Of a stretch of 20,479 nucleotides of DNA, positions 1 to 7,639 are shown in pieces; position 1 is the first letter of the stretch; each line of letters begins with the position of its first letter. The notes under the pieces were generated by a model. The model saw only the letters and a list, made by a program, of their open reading frames with translations, had not been told where the DNA came from and searched no databases. Position numbers and translations under genes: made by a program. Source of the stretch: Pelargonium nanum (lineage: Eukaryota > Streptophyta > Magnoliopsida > Geraniales > Geraniaceae). The stretch is taken from positions 1 through 20,479 of the forward strand of contig JAYMTF010001953.1 in NCBI GenBank assembly GCA_036897485.1, read 5' to 3'.

Positions 1-481
1 ATCTAGAGCTAATATCTCTTGTTATTAGTTAATAGGATGACTTTTTGTAACCTATGAGATATGAAGAGTCTCTTAATGAGAGGGCTAGAAATGTTAAACT
101 TGGTGATGTGTCATCCTCTAATGTCTTCTCACCAATTTTAACATACATAGTATGGATTTAAATTAATTGCTTGAACAGCTTATTTTGCATTAAAAACCCA
201 ACAAATTTGTACTTTGCACTATGAGAACCAACAAAATTGTTATGCTATAGTATACTTGAAGATAATGAGAAGGCATTGCATTTCATAGTGAGCCTTTAAA
301 TATGTTTCTCAAATCTTGTTTTGATTTAGATGGGCTTGGGTTTGCATTATCACATTCTTTGGGATTTGACCTTATTATTTTTGGGTTTGGTGATGGGCTT
401 TAAAGAGAGTCCAGTTTGAGAGGAAAAACAAAACAGTTGCTAAGAAGATGAATTGGGTGAATTTGTTTTTAAGAAAAAATG
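1..481. other. Intergenic sequence, no gene seen
   Basis: AT-rich plant intergenic DNA. I see no long open frame, no recognisable protein similarity and no structured RNA. It ends where the target-site duplication of the first SINE begins. Confidence 0.6.
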
Positions 482-498
482 AATATGACCCCTTTTTT

Positions 499-657
499 TA
501 ATGATTAATTACAACAATATAACCCCACACTCACACACACATATAACTCATATCTATACTATATCCCTACCCCATACCACGCTCATGAGGGGTCTCGAAC
601 ACGAGTCCTCGTGCTTGCACCCAAGCCTTACTACCACTTGGTCAAGTGGGCGGTGGT
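499..657 (-). mobile_element. tRNA-derived SINE (minus orientation), about 160 bp
   Basis: Read on the minus strand, the element starts near 657 with a tRNA-like head. A Pol III A box lies at 634-644 (TGACCAAGTGG) and a B box at 592-600 (GTTCGAGAC), about 34 bp apart, as in tRNA-derived SINEs. The body runs into a CA-rich stretch (528-543) and an AT-rich 3' tail near 500. It is bounded by an imperfect direct repeat that begins AATATGACCC on both sides (482-498 and 658-674, about two differences), which fits a target-site duplication made by LINE machinery. It is a non-coding retroposon. I do not assign it to a named family. A functional tRNA is unlikely because the sequence after the B box does not close an acceptor stem. 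Confidence 0.75.
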
Positions 658-674
658 AATATGACCCTTCTTTT

Positions 675-2004
675 AAACGTAGGCTAGTATTAGTTAATGA
701 GGTGGTCACCTAATTAAATTTAACTCATACTCATTCAAATAAATTAATGAGAGCAGAGCGACCCGTTGGATCAAAGTTTTTTGATGAGGTGTCACCACCT
801 AACTCATAATTTACAACTACAATAATATGATTACGATATCTTAATAATTCGTTCAGATAAAAGTGACATTAAATATCAATAATTCGCTTAAACAAAAGCG
901 ACAATGTCACGATTGTCATTTGAGAATGACACAAAAATATTAAAGAGTATTCATGTGGTCACTATTAGCCACGAGAGAAATTAACAATCTCTATTGCGTT
1001 AAAAAAAACAATCTCTAGTTATTGCTACGCTATAATAGGCGGTGGCCAAATCTCAAACCATAACATTCAAACTCTATATTGAATAAAAGATAAGTTGTTT
1101 GCAAAAACTAAAACGTATTCTGCAAAATCATAGCAAATTAGCTTCCGATTCGATCATTGAATCTCATCAATTCACTATGGTGAACGCTATCGACGTACAC
1201 TCTTCGTTTTCGTATCATAACAATGGGTATTTTTTCCTTCTTCGTATCAATAGTAAAGTATTTTTTCTCCAAAATAGCAAAGGGTGGTCAACTTCCAATT
1301 TTTTTACAGAAAAAACTATTTGAATTCAAATTTGACCTAGAATTTTATTGTGTCATAAATTATAAGAGTATCATGAATATAAAAAAGGACATATTTATTG
1401 CAATTTATTAAAATAAAGTTGAGTGGATTAGCTAAAGATTGCAATCCAATCTACACAAAGAAAAGTCTCCTCAACCCATAATTGGACTCTTTTTACCTCC
1501 TTTTCTTCTAAATATCATATCCCAAAACCGTAATTATCACAACAACTGTCTCTCTCCAACAATTTTTAAAAATCATGGGGCGCGAATTTACCTTCTTACC
1601 CCCCAAACCAATAATATCCGTGACATAATCCATGGCGTGATAATGATACCCCCTATTATTGAAGTCTCAACTACCGGCTCTCGTAACGCCCAAGCCCATT
1701 TTCGTAATTTCAGCAGGAGCTCATTACACGTGGCTCTTATCTACAGTAGTTTTACCGTTGAAGTCAGCTGAGATTTGAGATCAGTACATTCAGTACTAGA
1801 TGGAAGCGTGTGTGATGTGTTAGTACTTGAGCTGATAATTTAGATTTTATTTTACGGAAACTCGAAATTCGATTTATACATTTCAAGTTTGGGTCGTGTT
1901 GAGAGACTTACACACTTTACGAGTAAAGCCTAAAACTCGATTTGCGATCTACGTTTTTTTTGGATCGGGGTCAGGTTGGACCTTTTTAAAGCTATTGTAA
2001 AAGA
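675..2004. other. Intergenic sequence between two SINEs
   Basis: AT-rich, with several short open frames that show no recognisable domain. A small near-tandem repeat (AATAATTCGNT-like units at about 843-870 and 878-905, 35 bp apart) is visible. I see no gene here. Confidence 0.55.
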
Positions 2005-2014
2005 AATCTACTCC

Positions 2015-2250
2015 ATCACCAAGCGCGTGAGTCAGCTGGTAAGAGTTTGTTTCAAACCTGAGGTCTCGAGTTCGAGTCTCATGAAATGCATATGCGTTAA
2101 AACTTGGTAGGGAGAGTTTTACCGCCCTTATGGTCCTACCCGGCTCGAATTAGGATTAATCTGGGTGTGGTAAAACGGCTTAAAGGTGTAAACCGCTAGT
2201 TTGCGGACCCCTCAGGAACCTCATGATTTAAACCAAAAAAAGAAAGAAGC
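2015..2250 (+). mobile_element. tRNA-derived SINE (plus orientation), 236 bp
   Basis: The element is bounded by a perfect 10-bp direct repeat, AATCTACTCC, at 2005-2014 and 2251-2260, a target-site duplication. Inside, a Pol III A-box-like motif TGAGTCAGCTGG lies at 2028-2039 and a B box around GTTCGAGTC at 2068-2080, at normal tRNA spacing. A tRNA-unrelated body follows, and the 3' end is A-rich (AAACCAAAAAAAGAAAG, about 2229-2245). This is the classic layout of a plant SINE mobilised in trans by a LINE. The short, perfect duplication suggests a fairly recent insertion. The family is not assigned. Confidence 0.85.
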
Positions 2251-2314
2251 AATCTACTCCTAACTTGATTCGAAATCCGAACTATTAACTATATTTTAGA
2301 TCAAAATTGGCATG

Positions 2315-2760
2315 TGTCAACACGAGCATGACGAGTTTGACAATCGTAATGAAGCACTAAACACGAACATGACTTGTTTATGAACAAGTGGAAAGAACGT
2401 GACAAGTTTAATGCGATTAAGTAAACAAATTGGATTAACACGACACGACACTATTATCATGAATGAACCTAACATGTTTTATAAATTAAGACCAACACAT
2501 TTAACACGACACAAACACATTTGACACCAGACGACCAAAAATATGTCATATGACATACAAAAGGATTATATACACAAATGATACCAAGTAGATTCCTAAT
2601 CATGTGTGATTATTTTTTAGCCTTAGTACAAACAGTCATAAACCGCGCTAGATACTTCAACATGAACATGATGTGGCTTCGAAATTTAATGATTCCAAAC
2701 ACGCTTTTTTTATAAGGTTCCGCGTTTTGGGACACAAACACGACACGCCTCAGTAATTGT
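2315..2760. repeat. Degenerate ACACGACAC-rich dispersed repeat
   Basis: The stretch has recurring short words: AACACGACACGACAC at 2437-2451, TTAACACGACACAAACACATT at about 2501-2521, and ACACAAACACGACACG at about 2732-2746, with CACATTTGACA-like and AACATG-like words between. A related arrangement lies at 19800-19945. It reads as an old, diverged interspersed repeat. No termini or coding part are visible. Confidence 0.5.
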
Positions 2761-3060
2761 TCAAATCCTCACATTTTACACTTAGATCAAATCAGATCCG
2801 AACTATTTTCAGATATAATTCGATACAGTCTTTATCAATTTGAACTCAAACAATTACGATTTGATATACAAATTGCCACGTCTAAAGGCCCGTGACTTGA
2901 GTTCATTGGTTTAACTCAAAGACGAACATGACCCAAATGCAAAAGAGCGATGTCAAATAAGCTCATTTCGTGTCGTCTCACATGTTAATTTTACAATTCC
3001 AACTCTAACAAGAGAGGCAAGAAGAAACACAAGGAGAAAGAGGAATAGCAAATAGTAGGA
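2761..3060. other. Intergenic sequence upstream of the HMGB promoter
   Basis: AT-rich sequence with one more CGTGTCG-type word near 2970 that may belong to the preceding repeat. No gene seen. Confidence 0.5.
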
Positions 3061-3061
3061 G

Positions 3062-3121
3062 CCAATGGCGGGAGAGCACACGGATCGGTGACGTGGCAGG
3101 TAGATATTTTGAAATCCCGCC
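3062..3121 (+). promoter_or_regulatory. HMGB proximal promoter motifs (CCAAT, ACGT box, GGCGGGA pair)
   Basis: CCAAT is at 3062-3066. TGACGTGGCA at 3089-3098 is a bZIP-type ACGT box of ABRE/G-box-like form. GGCGGGA at 3067-3073 and its reverse complement TCCCGCC at 3115-3121 resemble E2F-type cores but lack the full TTT flank. The group sits about 265-320 bp before the start codon. The motifs are seen; their function is inferred. Confidence 0.45.
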
Positions 3122-3159
3122 TAAACCCGGACTTCAATTCGTTTGTGATTCAATTTTAT

Positions 3160-3384
3160 TGTTTTTGCCCTAAAAAACCCTTTTGGCCTTTGCTTATCTC
3201 TCTTTTTCATCAACCAACGAACCATTATCTTGTGCTTATTTTTTTCCTCTCCTCCTCTCTTCCCTTCCTTATCTCTAAACCCTAAAAAGGTAACTCGCTC
3301 TCTCGCGGCGCTGACTCGGACCGAGTCGAGCCTCTTCCGGAACGATTCTCACCGCTTTTCGTCGATTTTTCTGCAGGATTCGCC
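3160..3384 (+). promoter_or_regulatory. HMGB 5' leader region with pyrimidine-rich tract and telo-box
   Basis: A pyrimidine-rich stretch (about 3180-3275) leads into AAACCCTAA at 3277-3285, a telo-box motif common near the transcription start of plant growth- and translation-related genes. The transcription start cannot be fixed from sequence; it probably lies in or just before this tract. The ATG at 3385 (context CGCCATGAAC) begins the coding frame. Confidence 0.5.
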
Positions 3385-4583
3385 ATGAACAGAGGCAAAG
3401 GAAAGGCCGAGACCAAAAAGCCCGATAACAAGTGAGTTTTCGCATCTCATTTTTCGATTTTCGTGCGGTGTTTGAGTTCGGTGGAATTTGACGCAGATCT
3501 CAGATCGCTAGCTTTGATATTCGGTGTGTTGTGTGGTTTTGTGCGCATCGAGATAGTTGAGTTTTGTGTTTTTGGACGTTTTTTTGGTGTTTTCAGGCTG
3601 AAGAGGAAAGGCGCTGCTCCCGAGAGAGCCGCGAAGAAGCCGACTAAGAAGGAGAAGGCAGCGGCTAAGGATCCGAACAAGCCGAAGAGACCTGCCAGTG
3701 CCTTCTTCGTTTTCATGTATGGAATAGCCTCAGGAATATTCGTATAGATCTGCTTCGTTTTCTATCAATAATTTAGGTTTTAGTCATTTTTCTGGTTAAA
3801 TTCATGTTGATTGTTGATTTTACCTTTCAAACGATAGGGAGGAATTTAGGAAAACGTACAAGGAGAAGCATCCTAACAACAAATCCGTCTCTGTGGTACG
3901 CAAATGTTTCAGCTAGATCTAGCTTGTTTTTGTCCGTTTCTCTGTCCGTACGATTCGCGTATCATATTTTTTTCTTCATTTTTCATTGAACCTTTCATTT
4001 CCTTTAATAATTCAGGTCGGCAAAGCTGGTGGAGACAAATGGAAGTCTATGTCAGAAGCTGTGAGTGTTTCACAAAAGCTATCAATATTTTGTTTGTTGT
4101 TTTTACAGATTTTTTTCTTGTTCAATTCTCAGCTTTGTGAATTGTAGATCATAATCTGTACTGTTATTTAAATTTCCAGGAGAAAGCACCCTATGTACAA
4201 AAGGCCGAGAAGAGAAAGACCGAATACAACAAAAACATGGAAGCTTACAACAAGAAATTGGTGAGTACTCTTCATTTGTTATGAGCAATTATGCAAAAAT
4301 AATAGTGTATTGTGTTCTTAATTTTTGAAGTTACTCTAATGATTTGCTTAATTGTGATGTGCACAGGCTGAGGGACCAGCAGCTGACGAAGACGAGGAGT
4401 CTGACAAGTCCAAATCCGAAGTGCACGATGATGATGAAGACGATGACGAGGGAAGCGCAGAGGTTTGTTACTAAAAACCTTAAGAGTAGTGAAATAACAG
4501 TGGAATTTGAAGATGATCCTCAATTGGTTGTTAACAATTGGTTGTGTTGAATTTGATTGCAGGAGGACGATGACGACGAGTAA
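3385..4583 (+). CDS. HMGB: HMGB-type high-mobility-group box chromatin protein (7 exons, 155 aa)
   Basis: Exons: 3385-3431, 3597-3716, 3838-3895, 4016-4060, 4180-4260, 4367-4462, 4563-4583. All introns are GT-AG and the 468-nt total keeps frame. The protein has a Lys-rich N-terminus (1-40), one HMG box (about 41-117), and an Asp/Glu-rich tail (118-155). The box starts DPNKPKRPASAFFVFM and contains GDKWKSMSEAEKAPY, with the Phe and Trp core residues. This basic / single box / acidic order defines plant HMGB proteins, and the length is close to Arabidopsis HMGB2/HMGB3. Such proteins bind and bend linker DNA without sequence specificity in the nucleus; the acidic tail tunes affinity. The exact paralogue number is not assigned. 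Confidence 0.97.
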
Positions 4584-4840
4584 ATGTCATTTGCTGAGGG
4601 GGGGAATAGTTGTGGGGGATTGATGGCTCGCTCTTAATTGTGTTGCTTTAGAGTGTGAAGTGAAGATAAGCTGACCTCTGCTTTTTTCATGTTTACATGT
4701 TTTCACCTGTGATAATATCTTGATTTGGCTTTCCCTTGCCCCCCTTTTAGGCTTTTAGATTTACTGATGATATAAGAACAAAAATGGGATTAGTTTCAGG
4801 TTCTAGTCCTGGGCGATCATGTGCTCTGAGTACTTAATTT
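4584..4840 (+). other. Probable HMGB 3' UTR
   Basis: T-rich transcribed-looking sequence directly after the TAA stop at 4581-4583. It starts with a G-rich patch (4597-4620) and has no canonical AATAAA hexamer that would fix the poly(A) site. The end is a guess, placed where the first duplicated segment begins. Confidence 0.4.
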
Positions 4841-5099
4841 CTTAATGTCAAATGATTTAGTGGTTGTTAATGTTTCTGTTCTCTGTTTCTTCATTCACTT
4901 GTATTTTTCTGATCATAACATACTGTTAACAATCTATTTGTTGTCTGTTTGTTTTTATTGGTATGAGTGCATAAATTTCTTAGTCAAATGGTTGATTGGT
5001 TGTAAATGTTTGTGTTCTTGTTTTTGTTTCTTCATTCACTGCATGTATTTTTCTGATCCTCACATATTGTTCACAATCTACATGCTGGGTCTGTTCTTT
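4841..5099. repeat. Direct duplication of about 110 bp downstream of HMGB
   Basis: The segment 4841-4950 is repeated, diverged, at 4979-5098. Shared words in the same order include TCAAATG, GGTTGT.AATGTTT, TTTCTTCATTCACT, TGTATTTTTCTGATC and ACAATCTA. The offset is about 138 bp. The copies have no inverted termini, so this reads as a local tandem duplication rather than a transposon. It may lie in or just past the HMGB 3' UTR. Confidence 0.7.
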
Positions 5100-5610
5100 T
5101 TTAGTCTCTCCACCGTGTTTTTGTTTAGCTTACGAATAAATTGTTATGTTTGTTAATTTCGATTTGGTTAACGAGTCGGATTGGTACCTGTGAGATTTGT
5201 TTGTGTTTTGATTTACTCACCATTTCTCTTTGTTGTCTACCTTATGGTAATTAAATGAAACCATTTTACGTGTTAACTCTTTTTTTAGTGTACTTGGCAA
5301 TGAGTGCCCGGTGCCCCTGTGCGTTGGGCAAAAACTGCATGTTTTTTGTGTTACCTTTTGTAAATCTTAATGTGTTTTTCTCACTTAGTGAGACCTGTAA
5401 AATTTTACTGAATAAAAAATGCCTGAGTTTTTTTTTTCTTTGTTTGGCCTCTTCGTCCCAATGGGTTGTATAGCCAAGTATGATAGCGTAAAAAGATGCA
5501 TGCACGATTCTACTACGTTGAAATCTAATTTTTGAGATATGGGTTTGAAATGTCCAGTCACTTGTCTTGATGATGACTTGAAGTTGATGTTAACAATTAT
5601 GTTCTTTTTT
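5100..5610. other. Intergenic sequence in the convergent region
   Basis: T-rich on the + strand, with no supported gene. A GC-rich near-palindromic patch (TGCCC...GGGCA, about 5311-5329) stands out from its AT-rich surroundings but is too short to identify. Open frames here are low-complexity and lack domains. Confidence 0.5.
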
Positions 5611-5615
5611 TGTTG

Positions 5616-5787
5616 TTGCTTTAAAGGTTGAGCTATTGAAATATGGAGAATAAATGATTGATATTTTGGCAAATTAGAGTAGTGTGTTTTTGCATATTGA
5701 CTATGTCCTTGCTTTAAAGGTTTTGTGCTGTTGAGTACAGAATTTGTGAAGAAATGTTTGGTATTTTGGTAAAATTAGAGGAACGTT
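5616..5787. repeat. Degenerate direct repeat, about 75 bp units
   Basis: Segment 5616-5684 and segment 5708-5787 share GCTTTAAAGGTT, then a GAATA/GAA.AAATG block, then GGTATTTTGG/GATATTTTGG, then AAATTAGAG in order, offset about 93-100 bp. It is diverged. No transposon termini are visible. Confidence 0.5.
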
Positions 5788-7099
5788 TATCTGATGTGTC
5801 TTCCGTGTCTATCTGTTTTGTTTGGTTGTGGCTTGTGATGATTGATTTTGACTTTTATGTTGGAAGATTTTACCTTTACACTGTCCAGTGGTTGAGTCAA
5901 AATGTGATTGAAGTGTGTGAGTATATATATTCTTGGGATCTTGTGCGTTAAAAAGTCAAAACATGGTTCAAGTGTCGTGTAGTTGTGAATGATAGCACTT
6001 GTAGGGGCAGGCACTGACAAGATGGGTTGATGCACTATCATTGTTGTGGATTCTAGTGGCTGATTCTGATTGGATTGTATGTGGTGTAGCCAATTGTTTT
6101 GTTTCATTTGGTGAATTTTGTTGGGAAAAAGTTTACTGCAACAAAAGCACCTGGTTTGTTTTTTGGGATCATGATTGTGGTTGAAATTGTGTCTTGTTAA
6201 ATTTCATGGTGCCGACAAATATAATTTAATCGGTGGTCAACACCAGATAAAAAAGAAATTGGTTTGATAGTCATATACGCTTGAATGAAGTATTCTTCGT
6301 AACTTACTGACTATGGGCGTTATTTATATACAACTGTAGTGTTGGTGTAGTTTTTGAGATGGAACCAACTTCCTAAATGAGGGTGAATTATGTAACCACC
6401 CTATGTTCCATCACACCTAAAAAAGAAAGTTGGTTCAAATTATTTATTGTAAAGAAAGAGTAATGACAATTGGGTCCCTTATACAAGAATCATAGATTAC
6501 TAACGTTATAAAATATTTTAAACATATATACAACTGTAAAAGCAATTTGATTGCACGATGACTTAGTTTTTTTTCTCTCTAGAACAACTACATTGTTAGG
6601 ACTCAAATTGAGTTTTTACCTATTACATCATAGGTCTTTTTGGTTAATATGTTTACAATGGACGCAAAATAAAAAAATTGTTCTATTATTGAGAGTCAAT
6701 TTCAAATTCAAAATTGATGCCCACGTTGGACACTTTGTCATGTTTACATTTGTTTTCTTTATAATACAAAAAGAGATAAGGGTCGTCCCTTAACTTCCAA
6801 CCTCTCCATTGCGGGTAAGCGCTAAATCCCTTTGCCAATTCATGTTCTTGACATCTCCAGCTCCAACGCATGCTCGAGATGCTCTTATCTCCCCGATAGT
6901 GTCCTTTTGAGACTTTTTAAACATGTAAAATACATGCGCTTACACTACATGCACCGTTTATCTTATAACATGTAATACATTATTCATTTCAAAATAATTG
7001 TCCATTTTCTCTTTTGATTAGTTGGTTATGCATAACTCATTCTTATCTTGACATAAGATGAAAAGTCTAGAATTATTTTATGACATATGGGTAACAAAA

Positions 7100-7100
<1 letters not shown>
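5788..7100. other. Intergenic sequence with a short perfect inverted repeat
   Basis: No gene is supported. GAACCAACTT at 6362-6371 is exactly inverted at 6427-6436, giving a 10-bp stem around a 55-bp loop. A related AAAAAAGAAATTGGTT word occurs at about 6248-6264, so this may be a MITE remnant. The rest is AT-rich, with short frames lacking domains. Confidence 0.45.

Positions 7101-7141
<41 letters not shown>
7101..7141. repeat. (AAT)n microsatellite, about 13 units
   Basis: Uninterrupted AAT trinucleotide run. A second short run, four ATCA units, lies at 7173-7190. Both are simple repeats that are likely polymorphic in length. Confidence 0.95.
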
Positions 7142-7143
<2 letters not shown>

Positions 7144-7179
7144 TCAATTTTCCTTTCCAAACGGTAAACTTTATCAATC

Positions 7180-7383
7180 AATCAATCAATCTTTGCTGTA
7201 AAAATTTGGTTCCTCTGTTTCGAGAAAGTGCAAACAAATTTCTTTACATGTGTATATATATGTTCATGGTTATTAACTATTATTATATATATACACTCCA
7301 TCATCAAAAGAAGAAAGAAGAAAAGAAATAAAGACAACTCTCCTGTACGAGGCCTATGGGTTTCTTTTATCATGTTCAGCTGT
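7180..7383 (-). other. Probable tomosyn-like gene 3' UTR
   Basis: Sequence downstream (minus sense) of the TGA stop at 7384-7386. It is T-rich, with TATATATA and AATAAT words that could serve as plant near-upstream poly(A) elements. The end is uncertain. Confidence 0.4.
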
Positions 7384-7639
7384 TCACAGCAAATCTTGCG
7401 CCATAGATGAGAAGGACTTAGCTGTGTCTTGCATCTCTGTTGTTCTCAGGTTTATCCCCTATTCTCATTTCAGCAACAACCTCTCCTCAGTTAGTTCCAA
7501 TTCTAATATTATTGAACTAACCAAATATTGCTTTCCAAAAGTTGAGTTTATGTGAAATAAAATTAACTAGGAAATTTACCTGCAGTTTCTTTATGTTATC
7601 CTGCAACTTGCTTTCCGCCATTTTGATCTCACTCGTTTC
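7384..7639 (-). other. Last two tomosyn exons: R-SNARE-like coiled coil
   Basis: Exon 23 (7639-7580, 20 codons) and exon 24 (7458-7384, 24 codons plus stop) encode the C-terminal helix. In VAMP-like motifs the zero-layer position is Arg, and here it is the Arg of NLRTTEM, followed by MQDTAKSFSSMAQDLL at heptad spacing. The exon 24 acceptor (AATAG before GGGATAAAC) has a poor pyrimidine tract, but it is the only nearby AG that keeps the frame into this conserved motif. There is no transmembrane segment after it, as in tomosyns. Confidence 0.85.

Noticed and set aside
592..650. tRNA-like sequence on the minus strand
   Set aside because: Same reasoning: promoter boxes are present but the cloverleaf is incomplete and target-site duplications flank a longer element.
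1439..1771. Open frame of 110 codons on the + strand
   Set aside because: No recognisable domain, no sign of splicing partners and low-complexity composition; likely chance.
2021..2085. tRNA-like A and B boxes that might mark a tRNA gene
   Set aside because: No closing acceptor stem, and the unit sits inside a 236-bp segment bounded by a perfect direct repeat with an A-rich end, so it is a SINE head.
3065..3091. Nine-codon ATG-TGA upstream frame before HMGB
   Set aside because: It lies 5' of the likely leader, beside CCAAT and ACGT boxes, so it is probably promoter rather than transcribed.
4845..5156. Open frame of 103 codons rich in Phe, Leu and Cys
   Set aside because: It is the translation of T-rich duplicated non-coding sequence downstream of HMGB, and the duplication explains its repeated look.
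5311..5329. GC-rich near-palindrome TGCCC...GGGCA
   Set aside because: The 5-bp arms are too short to support a site or element.
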